The notes beneath the pieces are model-generated. The model searched no databases and had not been told where the DNA came from. It was given only the letters and a program-made list of their open reading frames with translations. Of a DNA stretch of 64,000 nucleotides, positions 1 to 8,818 are shown in pieces. Origin of the DNA: Bacteroidia bacterium (GTDB taxonomy: Bacteria > Bacteroidota > Bacteroidia > Flavobacteriales > Flavobacteriaceae); NCBI GenBank assembly GCA_030429955.1, contig JAUIGO010000005.1, forward strand, positions 1 through 64,000, written 5' to 3'. Position 1 is the stretch's first letter. Each line of letters starts with the position of its first letter. Position numbers and translations under genes: made by a program.

Positions 1-372
1 CATGTCCTGTTTCACTTTTACCTGACAAGATAAACGTGCTCCATGAGCTAATTCTTTTCTTGTAAAGTGAGGTGTTTCTGTAGGCAATGCTTCTCCTCCA
101 CCTGATAAAACATGACATTCACATTGAATACAAGTTCCACCACCACCACATGCTGATGGTAAAAATATTTTTTCACCACCTAGAGTAGCTAATAAACTGT
201 TTCCAGAGGCAACTTCTATTTCACGCTCACCATTAATTAAGATCTTTACAGGTCCTGAAGGTGATAATTTTTGTTTTACAAATAATAACAATGCTACCAA
301 TAATAAGGTTACAACCAAAAATGCAGCAACTGTTGCTATTATTGTTCCTAATGTACTTGCGGCTAATATCAT
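1..372 (-). CDS. nqrF: Na+-translocating NADH:quinone reductase subunit F, 5' part only
   Basis: This is the NADH-oxidising subunit of Na+-NQR, which feeds electrons from NADH through FAD and a [2Fe-2S] centre into the membrane complex. Only the first 124 residues lie in the window; the FAD/NADH reductase domain is beyond base 1. The start is the ATG at 372-370. Residues about 8-32 form the single membrane anchor. The ferredoxin-like domain follows with Cys75, Cys81, Cys84 and Cys116, in the C-x5-C-x2-C...C spacing of a [2Fe-2S] site. It is the last gene of the nqrABCDEF operon and starts one base after the nqrE stop. Confidence 0.95.
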   Translation of the reverse strand, partial: MILAASTLGTIIATVAAFLVVTLLLVALLLFVKQKLSPSGPVKILINGEREIEVASGNSLLATLGGEKIFLPSACGGGGTCIQCECHVLSGGGEALPTETPHFTRKELAHGARLSCQVKVKQDM

Positions 373-373
373 G

Positions 374-1129
374 TTATTCCTCTTCTTTTAAAGTGTTATT
401 AGCTAATTCTTCTGTTTGTTCTTTTTCTGACGTTTCAACTTCGTTCAATGTGACATCATTTTCAACAGTATTCTCTACTAATACTGTTTTTTCTTCTTTT
501 ACTTCTTCATCGCCTCCAGTTAACATACCTCCAAAACTCATAAACCCAATGGCCATTAAACCTGTAATGATGAAAGTAATTCCCAATCCTCTTAATGGTG
601 CAGGTACATTTGAATATCTGATTTTCTCACGAATGGCTGCAATTGCAAGAATTGCTAAAAACCATCCGATTCCTGAGGCAATCCCGTAATTAAAAGCTAA
701 TCCTAGTGTTGGAATTTCACGAGATTGCATGAATAATGAACCTCCTAAAATAGCACAGTTTACAGCAATTAATGGTAAGAAAATACCAAGTGAATTATAT
801 AGTGATGGTGAGAATTTCTCTACCACAATTTCTACCAATTGAACCATGGTTGCAATAGTTGCAATAAACATGATGAACGAAAGGAAACTTAAATCGTAGC
901 TAGCATACTCTTCACCTAACCATGATAAAGCACCTTCTTGTAAGATGTATTGATCTAACAACCAGTTTAAAGGTACTGTTATAGCTAATACAAATATTAC
1001 GGCTGCTCCAAGACCAACTGCTGTTGATACTTTTTTAGATACTGCAAGGTATGAACACATTCCAAGGAATGTGGCGAATACCATATTATCTATAAATATT
1101 GATTTGAAAAATAATTCTATGTGTTCCAT
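374..1129 (-). CDS. nqrE: Na+-translocating NADH:quinone reductase subunit E, with acidic C-terminal tail
   Basis: NqrE is one of the two related six-helix membrane subunits of Na+-NQR. Cys25 and Cys125 match the pair of conserved cysteines that, with those of NqrD, hold an intramembrane iron-sulfur centre. The core ends near residue 200, the usual family length, but this protein continues to 251 residues. The extra ~50 residues after the SFGGML segment are almost all Glu, Val, Thr, Asn and Lys with no membrane character, so they probably form a disordered acidic tail. It sits between nqrD (11 bases upstream) and nqrF (1 base downstream) and is surely co-transcribed with them. Confidence 0.95.
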   Translation of the reverse strand: MEHIELFFKSIFIDNMVFATFLGMCSYLAVSKKVSTAVGLGAAVIFVLAITVPLNWLLDQYILQEGALSWLGEEYASYDLSFLSFIMFIATIATMVQLVEIVVEKFSPSLYNSLGIFLPLIAVNCAILGGSLFMQSREIPTLGLAFNYGIASGIGWFLAILAIAAIREKIRYSNVPAPLRGLGITFIITGLMAIGFMSFGGMLTGGDEEVKEEKTVLVENTVENDVTLNEVETSEKEQTEELANNTLKEEE

Positions 1130-1140
1130 AATATCTTATT

Positions 1141-1788
1141 CTAGTTGTCTTCAATTAATGCTGGGTTTTTGCTACGTTGCACCCAAATTATAATCCCTAC
1201 AACAATTAATGCCATTGGTGCCAATAACATAAATCCGTTATTTTCGTAACCAATGCTATATAATCCTGTTTTTGCTATTGGGTCTCCCAATACTTTAAAA
1301 CCTAATAAAGTTCCAGATCCTAACAACTCTCTGAAAAATCCAACGATGATTAGTATTACTCCATAACCAAGAGCATTGCCAATTCCGTCAAGGAATGATC
1401 TCCATGGTCCATTTCCTAAAGCGAACGCTTCAAAACGTCCCATAATAATACAGTTGGTAATAATCAATCCAATAAAAGCTCCAAGCTCTTTACTTAATTG
1501 ATAAGAGAATGCTTTTAAAACCTGATCTACTATAATTACTAATGCAGCAACAACAGTAAGCTGCACAATAATTCTGATTTTTGATGGAATGATGTTTCTA
1601 ATCAGTGAGATAACAACGTTACCAACACCTAATACAAATATTACAGAAACTGCCATTACAATGGACGCTTTTAACTGCGCTGTAATAGCCAAAGCCGAAC
1701 AAATACCCAATACTTGAATAGTAATTGGGTTATCATCTGCTAAAGGATCTAATATTAATTTGCTGTCTTTTTTAGATAAAAGTCCCAT
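1141..1788 (-). CDS. nqrD: Na+-translocating NADH:quinone reductase subunit D
   Basis: This is an integral membrane subunit of Na+-NQR, homologous to NqrE and placed opposite it in the complex. The 215 residues contain about six hydrophobic segments. Cys30 (in LGICSA) and Cys113 (in TNCIIMGR) correspond to the cysteines that bind the shared intramembrane iron-sulfur cluster. The length is close to the usual ~210 residues. It lies 3 bases after the nqrC stop and 11 bases before nqrE, so its expression should be coupled to the rest of the operon. Confidence 0.96.
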   Translation of the reverse strand: MGLLSKKDSKLILDPLADDNPITIQVLGICSALAITAQLKASIVMAVSVIFVLGVGNVVISLIRNIIPSKIRIIVQLTVVAALVIIVDQVLKAFSYQLSKELGAFIGLIITNCIIMGRFEAFALGNGPWRSFLDGIGNALGYGVILIIVGFFRELLGSGTLLGFKVLGDPIAKTGLYSIGYENNGFMLLAPMALIVVGIIIWVQRSKNPALIEDN

Positions 1789-1791
1789 AAA

Positions 1792-2544
1792 TTAATTGTT
1801 TTTTAAAGTTTTAAAATAAGGTAAGTACAGCTTTAAATCTTTTTTCAGCATTGCTGCAACACCATCACCTGTAATGGTTGCGCCAGCAATAGCATCAACC
1901 TCATTATCAGTTTTGTCATTGTTTAAAGGATCTGCATTACTTTTTGAAATATTTATGCCTACAAAGTTTCCAGATTCATCTAATAAATGTTCTCCTATGA
2001 AATCGTCCATAAAGAAACGCTCTTTTATGTTTGCTCCAAGACCAGCAGTTTCTCCTTGATGGTCAAAATAAGCCCCTTGAACAACCATATTCTCATCCAT
2101 GGCTACATAAGCCCAAACAGCATCCCAAAGTCCTTTACCTCTAATTGGTGCTATGTAATATGTTTTACCATCTTTTTCACCAACAAATAGTGGCAAACGT
2201 CTTTCTTTACCTTCTTTAGCTGCTGATTGCTCTTTCTTTACATCAATTAAATAAGCTTCATTATCTTCCTTAACTTCTGTTCCGTTAGTGATTACTAATT
2301 GACGTGTTATATATTTTGAGAATTCTTCACTTACTTTGGCATCTTCAACAAAAGCAACACTACTTTCGCCATTTTCATTGACACCCATTGCGTACAGAAT
2401 ATTTTGTTGCTTTTCGATACGCTTATTTTCATCAATTTTTGGTTTTAATGAAGATGCCACGAAAGCTAATAAAGAACCTACTACTATCACCATTCCAATG
2501 GCAAATAGTATTGTATATACATTTTTATCTGTTTTCTTTTCCAT
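1792..2544 (-). CDS. nqrC: Na+-translocating NADH:quinone reductase subunit C
   Basis: NqrC carries one of the two covalently bound FMN groups of Na+-NQR. One N-terminal membrane helix (about residues 10-31) is followed by an extracytoplasmic FMN-binding domain. The attachment site is DAIAGATITG with Thr223 as the expected FMN-linked residue; the flavin transferase ApbE would attach it, and no apbE gene lies in this window. The first position of the usual S/T-G-A-T core is Ala here. The 250-residue length is normal. The gene follows nqrB by 2 bases. Confidence 0.95.
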   Translation of the reverse strand: MEKKTDKNVYTILFAIGMVIVVGSLLAFVASSLKPKIDENKRIEKQQNILYAMGVNENGESSVAFVEDAKVSEEFSKYITRQLVITNGTEVKEDNEAYLIDVKKEQSAAKEGKERRLPLFVGEKDGKTYYIAPIRGKGLWDAVWAYVAMDENMVVQGAYFDHQGETAGLGANIKERFFMDDFIGEHLLDESGNFVGINISKSNADPLNNDKTDNEVDAIAGATITGDGVAAMLKKDLKLYLPYFKTLKNN

Positions 2545-2546
2545 CG

Positions 2547-3752
2547 TTAAGCCGTTTTTGTTTTTACACGCTTCAATCTACGTTTAACATTACCTTGTAC
2601 CACATAATGATCAATGGTTGGTGCAAAGACATTCATTAATAAAATAGCAAGCATAACACCTTCTGGGTAAGCTGGATTGAATACACGTATCATAATTGAT
2701 ATAAAACCAGCTAAAAACCCATAAATCCATTTTCCTTTATTGGTTTGTGAAGCCGTTACTGGATCTGTTGCCATGAACACTGTACCAAAAGCAAAACCAC
2801 CTATTATTAAGTGATGCCACCAAGTGGTACTCATTAAGCTATAAAATTTACTGCTTTCTCCTATCCATCCTGAATCTACAACTCCATTAAAAATTAATCC
2901 CATGGCTAATCCTCCTAATGCCATAGATAACATGATTCTCCAACTTCCTATTTTACTGAAGATTAAGAACAAACCTCCTAATAAAATTAGTAAGGCAGAA
3001 GTTTCACCAACAGAGCCTGGAATAATTCCGTAGAACATATCCATAACACTATAAGTAACTTCATTATTTTGTGCTAAGCTTCCTAAAATTGTTTCTCCTG
3101 AAATAGCATCTGGAGTTCCAGCACGCTCTACAGCACCATGAACCCAAACTTTATCACCAGACATCCATGTTGGATAGGCAAAGAACAAGAAAGCTCTAAT
3201 GGTTAATGCTGGATTGAGAATATTCATTCCAGTACCACCAAAAACTTCTTTACCTATAACAACGCCAAATGCTACTGCAACAGCAAGCATCCAAAGTGGA
3301 ATATCAATTGGAACAATTAATGGGACAAGCATTCCTGTTACCAAATAACCTTCTTCAACTTCATGTTTTTTGATAATGGCAAATAAAAACTCTATTCCTA
3401 AACCAACGCCATAAGATACAATCACTAAAGGGAGTACTTTCCAAAGTCCTATAACTAAGTTATCCCAAGACCAAAAGATTGGATCTAAAAATCCGCTCGC
3501 TCGAGAAATATCGCCTAAAGCTAAATGATGTTGATAACCAGCGTTAAACATACCAAAGATTAAACATGGAATCAATGCCATGATAACTGTATTCATTGTA
3601 CGCTTTAAATCGTCGGCTGCTTTTATATGAGTTCCTCCATGAGTAGTCTCATTTGGTAAGTATAAAAAGGTATGGATTGCGTTAAACGCAGGCGCCATTT
3701 TGGTTCCCTTATACTTTTCTTTTAAATTGTGTAAGTTTTGTTTTAAGCCCAT
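2547..3752 (-). CDS. nqrB: Na+-translocating NADH:quinone reductase subunit B
   Basis: NqrB is the large membrane subunit that carries covalent FMN and riboflavin and is central to Na+ transport. The 401 residues show about ten hydrophobic segments after a polar N-terminus. The flavinylation site is DAISGETILG with Thr221; the residue before the threonine is Glu, whereas the usual ApbE target has Ala there. Its ATG overlaps the nqrA stop by one base (TAATG), a sign of translational coupling. The homologous RnfD subunit is excluded by the complete nqrABCDEF order. Confidence 0.95.
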   Translation of the reverse strand: MGLKQNLHNLKEKYKGTKMAPAFNAIHTFLYLPNETTHGGTHIKAADDLKRTMNTVIMALIPCLIFGMFNAGYQHHLALGDISRASGFLDPIFWSWDNLVIGLWKVLPLVIVSYGVGLGIEFLFAIIKKHEVEEGYLVTGMLVPLIVPIDIPLWMLAVAVAFGVVIGKEVFGGTGMNILNPALTIRAFLFFAYPTWMSGDKVWVHGAVERAGTPDAISGETILGSLAQNNEVTYSVMDMFYGIIPGSVGETSALLILLGGLFLIFSKIGSWRIMLSMALGGLAMGLIFNGVVDSGWIGESSKFYSLMSTTWWHHLIIGGFAFGTVFMATDPVTASQTNKGKWIYGFLAGFISIMIRVFNPAYPEGVMLAILLMNVFAPTIDHYVVQGNVKRRLKRVKTKTA

Positions 3753-5107
3753 TATCCTATCTCTTTAAGCATTAAGTCTAAACCTTCTCTTATAATTTTT
3801 TGATGTGGTTGCTTAGACACACACACAAATTCTGTTAATGCAAAATCTTCAGGAGCTACTTCATACATACCTAAAGCCTCCATTTCATCAAGGTCTTTAT
3901 ACATACAAGCCTTTAAAATTTGCATTGGATAAATATCTAAAGGAAACACTTCTTCATAAGTTCCTGTAGTCACAAAAGCACGATGTTCACCATTGGTATT
4001 GGTATTTAAATCGTATTTTTTCTTTGGGTTTAGCCAAGAAAAGGTCAATGCTCTTGAAGTTGATATTTTATTAAAAACCGGTTTGTTCCATCCAAAGAAT
4101 TCATAATCATCACCTTCTGGAATTACTGTAATGGTGTTACTATAATAGTCAAGATAACCATCAGGTTTAATCTGCTTCCCGCTTAATACATTTCCAGAAA
4201 TGATTCTAACATTGGCATCTTTTTCAATACCATGATCATAAATCATTGTGGCAACTTCACAACCTAATTTTGTTGTAAAGTATCTTGGTTTTTGAACTGA
4301 TGAACCAACCAAAGCCACAACACGTTCTGCATTGAATTTACCAGTAAGTAACAATTCTCCTATAATAACAAGGTCTTGTGCGTTAACTGTCCACACTGTT
4401 TCACCCTTATTAACAGGATCAACCTTATTGATTAAAGTGCCTACATTTCCTGATGGATGTGGTCCAGAAACTTTGTGAATGGTTACTCCTGTTAAATCAC
4501 CTAAAGGAGAATTAGCATTCTTTCCTACAGAAATATGAACTTTCCCTTCAGTTAATTTTCCTAAGGCAGTCACAGCAGCTTGCAATTCCTTTTCTTTACC
4601 TTGAAGTGTAAAATCTAAATCCGCACTTAAAGGAGCAGATGCATAACCAGAAACAAAAATTGCTTTTGGTGATTTGCTTGGATTTGCAATCACATCATAA
4701 GGACGTTGCTTAATAAAAGGCCAACAACCAGCAGTTAATAATTTTGATTTTACCTCATCTACAGAAGCACTATTAACATTTAATGATCCAAAATCTTGAT
4801 AGGTTTGTTCTTTATCTGCTTGAATTTTAATAGATAAAATTCTTCGTTTTTCACCACGTGCAATCTCAATAACTTCGCCAGATACTGGAGAAGCAAATTT
4901 TATTGCTTCATTAGATTTATCGTAAAAAATAGTTTCACCAGCTTTTACTTTTGATCCTTCTTTAGCAACAAGTTTTGGAATAACACTGTGAAAGTCTTCA
5001 GGTCTAATGGTGTAAAAGTTGCTTATAATAGCAGCTTCTTTAGCCTTTTCGGCTTCACCTTTAAGATTAATGTCTAGACCTTTTTTGATTCGAATGTCGT
5101 TTGACAT
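3752..5107 (-). CDS. nqrA: Na+-translocating NADH:quinone reductase subunit A
   Basis: NqrA is the soluble quinone-site subunit of Na+-NQR and is related to RnfC but lacks ferredoxin-type clusters. The protein is 451 residues, the family's usual size, with no signal peptide or membrane helix. It begins with the typical N-terminal stretch (IRIKKGLDINLKG) and a biotinyl-lipoyl-like barrel (about residues 50-95, KAGETIFYDK...ASPVSGEV). It is the first gene of the operon; the promoter should lie in the 150-base gap before the divergent plug gene. Confidence 0.96.
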   Translation of the reverse strand: MSNDIRIKKGLDINLKGEAEKAKEAAIISNFYTIRPEDFHSVIPKLVAKEGSKVKAGETIFYDKSNEAIKFASPVSGEVIEIARGEKRRILSIKIQADKEQTYQDFGSLNVNSASVDEVKSKLLTAGCWPFIKQRPYDVIANPSKSPKAIFVSGYASAPLSADLDFTLQGKEKELQAAVTALGKLTEGKVHISVGKNANSPLGDLTGVTIHKVSGPHPSGNVGTLINKVDPVNKGETVWTVNAQDLVIIGELLLTGKFNAERVVALVGSSVQKPRYFTTKLGCEVATMIYDHGIEKDANVRIISGNVLSGKQIKPDGYLDYYSNTITVIPEGDDYEFFGWNKPVFNKISTSRALTFSWLNPKKKYDLNTNTNGEHRAFVTTGTYEEVFPLDIYPMQILKACMYKDLDEMEALGMYEVAPEDFALTEFVCVSKQPHQKIIREGLDLMLKEIG

Positions 5108-5144
5108 ATTTAATTTTTTGAGTTTAGTTGTCTAAAAATCCGTG

Positions 5145-5152
5145 CAAATTTA
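5145..5152 (-). promoter_or_regulatory. -7 box for the nqr operon
   Basis: On the minus strand this reads TAAATTTG followed by CA, matching the Bacteroidota -7 element TAnnTTTG. It lies 38 bases upstream of the nqrA ATG. I do not see a well-spaced TTG (-33) element, so the call rests on the -7 box alone. Confidence 0.5.
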
Positions 5153-5261
5153 CGAATTTAAAATGCAGTTTTCATAATAAATAGCTCAAAATTTAGCAAT
5201 GATTTTTTGCGTAATTTTTTAGGCACAGAATTTGTTTATCTTTACCAAAATTACGCTTTTA

Positions 5262-6512
5262 ATGACCTCAAAATATTTTTTTCTAATCGTCGCATTTTTT
5301 TTAGTGCAATCTTTGTTAAGTCAAGTTGCAGAAGAAGTTGAACCTCCTTATTACATTAAAACCATCACTTTTAAAAGTAATACAAACGAAAGTGAATTGC
5401 CTATTTTACGTTTAGGTGAGCGTTTACAATTAGAATTTGATGTGTTGAATAATGAAGAAGCTGATTTTTATTATGTAATTGAACATTACGATTATGATTG
5501 GACGCCTTCACGACTTATAAAATCAAGATATTTACAAGGATTTGATGACCAACGTATAGTAAATTACGAAAACTCTTTTAACACCTACCAACTCTATTCT
5601 CACTACAGATTGCAAATCCCTAACAATCAAACTCAATTATTGGTTTCAGGGAATTATATGATGAAAATTTTTGATGAAAATGGTGAGTTGATGTTTAGTA
5701 GAAAATTTATGGTTTATGAAGATTTGGCAACTGTTGGTGTTGCAGTAAAACGCTCAAGAGATGTGAGGTTTATTCACCAAAAGCAATCCGTTGACATTAG
5801 CATTGGTTCTTTGAATCTTAATTTTGTTAACCCTAAGCAAACTGTCAATGTTGCCATCGTTCAGAACAATAACCTAAAAACTGCTATCACTGGCTTAAAA
5901 CCTCAATATACACTTGGCAATGAGTTGCTTTACAAATATGACACTGAAACCAGTTTTTGGGGAGGAAATGAGTACTTATTCTTTGAAAATAAAAATGTAA
6001 GAGGCGCTAATATTGGTGTACAGTTTTTTGACCTAAAAGATTTGTACCACAACTATTTATACACAGATATTGTTAGAGCAAACAGGCCTTATACTTACAA
6101 TCCAGATATTAATGGAAACTTTCTAATAACTGCATTAGACACAGATAATGTTGACATTGAAGCCGATTATACTGTACTTCATTTTTCACTACAACATCCA
6201 GAAATGTTATCAGACAAAAATATACATGTATATGGTAATTTTAACAATTACGCTATTACTGATGACACCAAAATGACTTTTAATCCCGATACCAATGTTT
6301 ATGAAACACGTTTACTTTTAAAGCAAGGTTTCTACAATTACAAATATGTGATGGTTGATAAAAACAATAATCTTGATGAAGGAGCTATTAGTGGAAATTT
6401 TGATCAAACAGAAAATAATTACAAAGTATTGGTCTATTATAGAGATTTGGGTGGTTTATACGACAAGATTATTGGTGTTGGTGAGGCTTCATCGACTTTA
6501 ATTACCAATTAA
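5262..6512 (+). CDS. Type IX secretion system plug protein (formerly DUF5103)
   Basis: The protein resembles the periplasmic plug family (PF17116, earlier DUF5103), which in Flavobacterium closes the SprA translocon pore of the T9SS. The ATG at 5262 is chosen because it begins a normal signal peptide (MTSKYFFLIVAFFLVQ...LSQ); in-frame upstream codons would add residues before it. The mature protein is a beta-rich secreted protein of about 395 residues, with the family's typical HYDYDWTPS and NRPYTYNPDINGNF segments. It stands alone, divergent from nqrA and followed by apaG after 106 bases. Assignment is by remembered family resemblance; linkage to T9SS function is from the family. Confidence 0.8.
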   Translation: MTSKYFFLIVAFFLVQSLLSQVAEEVEPPYYIKTITFKSNTNESELPILRLGERLQLEFDVLNNEEADFYYVIEHYDYDWTPSRLIKSRYLQGFDDQRIVNYENSFNTYQLYSHYRLQIPNNQTQLLVSGNYMMKIFDENGELMFSRKFMVYEDLATVGVAVKRSRDVRFIHQKQSVDISIGSLNLNFVNPKQTVNVAIVQNNNLKTAITGLKPQYTLGNELLYKYDTETSFWGGNEYLFFENKNVRGANIGVQFFDLKDLYHNYLYTDIVRANRPYTYNPDINGNFLITALDTDNVDIEADYTVLHFSLQHPEMLSDKNIHVYGNFNNYAITDDTKMTFNPDTNVYETRLLLKQGFYNYKYVMVDKNNNLDEGAISGNFDQTENNYKVLVYYRDLGGLYDKIIGVGEASSTLITN

Positions 6513-6618
6513 CCCTTTGTTATGTTAAATTTATGTTGGTTTATCTACTTTTACACATTCCAATTGATGTGTTTAAATATTTTTATTTAAATTTAGCTTT
6601 AAAGTTTCAATAAAATCT

Positions 6619-7005
6619 ATGGTACAACAAGTAACACAAGGCATAAAAATTTCGGTCGAAACAAATTTTGAAGGCACTTTTTACAAAAACTATAAAGTGC
6701 ATTTTGCTTTTGGCTATAAGGTTACCATTGAGAACCAAAGCAAAGACTCAGTACAACTAAACTCAAGACATTGGAGAATTCTTGATGCCTTAAATAATGT
6801 TGAGTTTGTTGATGGTGAAGGTGTTATAGGAAAAAAACCCATTTTAAAACCTGGAGAATCTCACACCTACACATCTGGGTGTTTGCTTACATCTCCTTTT
6901 GGCGCCATGCAAGGACATTATAACATGGTAAATTTCACAACTTCAAATACGTTTCAAGTTGCCATTCCAACGTTTAAATTGAGCGCTCAGTTTGCACTTA
7001 ATTAA
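6619..7005 (+). CDS. apaG: ApaG domain protein (DUF525)
   Basis: This 128-residue protein is a full-length ApaG/DUF525 protein, a small immunoglobulin-like beta sandwich. Typical segments are YKVTIENQSKDSVQLNSRHW, GEGVIGKKPILKPGE and FGAMQGHYNMV, the last being the family's signature. ApaG was linked to cobalt/magnesium resistance in Salmonella, but its biochemical role is not settled. The last 8 bases overlap tail-to-tail with the convergent gene on the minus strand, leaving no room for a terminator between them. Confidence 0.9.
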   Translation: MVQQVTQGIKISVETNFEGTFYKNYKVHFAFGYKVTIENQSKDSVQLNSRHWRILDALNNVEFVDGEGVIGKKPILKPGESHTYTSGCLLTSPFGAMQGHYNMVNFTTSNTFQVAIPTFKLSAQFALN

Positions 7006-7999
7006 ACTTCTCAGACAAAATAAATTTAAAAACTTTGTTTTTTTGTTCTATGTGAAAAAAAGCACAATTTGAATATTGTATAAAACTATAGGTTTCTGAG
7101 TAATTGAAAGTGGCATCATGCACTAAATACAAACCATCAACATCAATATTTCCATGTGGTGAAATTCGCTTAAACCTGTACAATTGCAATTGTTCTGTAA
7201 GATGCAATTCAAACCAAGCTCCAGCAGCAATACCATCTAACCATTGAGCATGATGACTTTTTATCTCTATATGTTTAGGCTCTAAGGTTCCAACAAAATT
7301 TGGCGAATGATCTTTTAATCGATCTAAAAAGTAACGCCTATTATCCTTTTTTACCGAAGATTGATACTCTGATATTTCTCCTTTCTCACTAACCTCATAA
7401 ACATGGTTTTCAGTATCTGCAATCACCACATTACCAATCGTACTAGGCGTAAACCATTTTGATTGTTTTAAACGCTTTTTAATCTTAAAATCAGTTATTG
7501 AAGCAATTAAACTATCTGTCACAAAACGCGCGCAATTACAACCATCTTTTATAAACGCTGCATAACGAATAAAATGTCGATGCTGCATTCTGGTAATATG
7601 GCTTCTTGCTTTATCGTAATCAATAGCATTGCAAACCGAAGCGATTAATATTCCGTCGCCATGAGTTAATTTTGGATGAGTTGCAAGAAATTCCAAAATG
7701 TCATCCAGATTTTTAATCTTGTCCTCTGTTATTTCAGCTTGTATTGGAAAATCCAATTCATGATCAGTGTCTTTTCCTCTAACTCTACCATTCGGAATTG
7801 GCGTAATGTAGCGACCAAAATCGTGATACTCCAAAATTCCAGTAGTTTTATTAATCAAAACAAGTGCAGCATGTCCAGCTCTTACATAATTTTTCTTACC
7901 AATACCAAAATAACGCATGTATGGTGAATACCATTCATCAGCAACCATAACAATGGTTTCAGGATAAGCCAAGGTTAAAATGATTCCGGAATTAGTCAT
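6998..7999 (-). CDS. Uncharacterised protein (DUF6695-like), possible permuted papain-like hydrolase
   Basis: I recognise this 333-residue protein only as a conserved flavobacterial family (probably DUF6695). No signal peptide or membrane segment is visible, so it is likely cytoplasmic. Two patches look catalytic: RAGHAALVLI with His43 followed by YHDFGRY (Asp60), and DGCNCARFV with Cys156. A histidine before an N-C-x-x-F/W cysteine is the order seen in circularly permuted NlpC/P60 (LRAT-like) papain folds; that reading is an inference. Its ATG lies 8 bases inside the end of the NRDE gene, so the two are translationally coupled. Confidence 0.7.
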   Translation of the reverse strand: MTNSGIILTLAYPETIVMVADEWYSPYMRYFGIGKKNYVRAGHAALVLINKTTGILEYHDFGRYITPIPNGRVRGKDTDHELDFPIQAEITEDKIKNLDDILEFLATHPKLTHGDGILIASVCNAIDYDKARSHITRMQHRHFIRYAAFIKDGCNCARFVTDSLIASITDFKIKKRLKQSKWFTPSTIGNVVIADTENHVYEVSEKGEISEYQSSVKKDNRRYFLDRLKDHSPNFVGTLEPKHIEIKSHHAQWLDGIAAGAWFELHLTEQLQLYRFKRISPHGNIDVDGLYLVHDATFNYSETYSFIQYSNCAFFHIEQKNKVFKFILSEKFN

Positions 8000-8717
8000 T
8001 TATAGAAATTGGAAAATTAAATGATTGCTCTGAACTAGATTTAGTTTGAAGGTTTTCAAAGCTCATCTGTACTTCGTTATTTGTTTTTGTAATTTGTGTA
8101 ATACTTGTTGTTTTCACGAAAAACCTGTCCATAATAATACCAAAATCTTCATTTCCTTTTCCTGCAGTTTTATGAAATTTCATGATTTTTTTAGCCGATA
8201 ATTCTGTTTCTTTTTTAAAATCATCAAACCAATTTAATCGTTCTTTTTTCATTTCTGCATTGTATAGTGAGGATGACGACCAAATTTTTGGTTCTAGAGG
8301 CAAATTACTAAAATGTTTTTTTGTTCCATCCCAAACCAATTCTTTAAATTGCATTGAAGAATTCCACTCAACCATAACCAGAGTAAAAGGTTCAATATCT
8401 TTTAAATTATAATTTTCAATAGCTTCACTAAGGTTATCTGCAACTAGTAAATCCTTTAAAACCAAACCTCTACTCAATCTATAAGACGCTTTACGCTTAT
8501 GCATTTCAAAGCCACCATTGAGCACACATAACACTCTTTGTTTTTCGCTTACGCCAATCCATGATCCTCCAGCTACCTCATCTTTAGGATAAAGAAGTTT
8601 GGTCTTATTTATTTCATAAAACTCTGGAGCTAGTGTAGTTCTATTAGGTGCTTCATCTCTATTTGAAGTCAACACAAAATCGTTTGTTCCTTTAGGAATA
8701 AGGGTTACTGTACACAT
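7992..8717 (-). CDS. NRDE (TANGO2-like) family protein
   Basis: The protein starts MCTVTLIP and carries TSNRDE at residues 17-22, the signature of the NRDE/TANGO2 family. If the initiator Met is removed, Cys2 becomes N-terminal, as in Ntn-type hydrolases, which this family resembles. The human relative is linked to metabolic crises and lipid or haem handling, but the bacterial substrate is unknown. Length is 241 residues, near the family norm. It is transcribed divergently from pruA and overlaps the next gene by 8 bases. Confidence 0.88.
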   Translation of the reverse strand: MCTVTLIPKGTNDFVLTSNRDEAPNRTTLAPEFYEINKTKLLYPKDEVAGGSWIGVSEKQRVLCVLNGGFEMHKRKASYRLSRGLVLKDLLVADNLSEAIENYNLKDIEPFTLVMVEWNSSMQFKELVWDGTKKHFSNLPLEPKIWSSSSLYNAEMKKERLNWFDDFKKETELSAKKIMKFHKTAGKGNEDFGIIMDRFFVKTTSITQITKTNNEVQMSFENLQTKSSSEQSFNFPISIND

Positions 8718-8751
8718 GAATTTTTAAGTCTGCAAACCATTGAGCAACTTA

Positions 8752-8759
8752 CAAAAATA
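8752..8759 (-). promoter_or_regulatory. -7 box for the NRDE/DUF6695 pair
   Basis: The minus strand reads TATTTTTG, a good TAnnTTTG match, 35 bases upstream of the NRDE start codon. A -33 TTG at the usual distance is not obvious. Confidence 0.5.
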
Positions 8760-8774
8760 TCGCTAAAAAAATCG

Positions 8775-8782
8775 TAACTTTG
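8775..8782 (+). promoter_or_regulatory. -7 box for pruA
   Basis: TAACTTTG followed by CA matches the Bacteroidota -7 element and lies 36 bases upstream of the pruA ATG. It sits only 15 bases from the divergent -7 box of the NRDE gene, so the two promoters are back to back. Confidence 0.55.
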
Positions 8783-8818
8783 CAGTCATTTTTAATAATT
8801 ACAAAAACAAAATATATT

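Noticed and set aside
261-689. 142-residue open frame on the plus strand
   Set aside because: It runs antisense to nqrF and nqrE, which are unambiguous, and its sequence is hydrophobic noise from a membrane-protein gene.
6513-6618. Promoter or RNA in the gap before apaG
   Set aside because: No clear TAnnTTTG box with a -33 element and no stable fold was seen.
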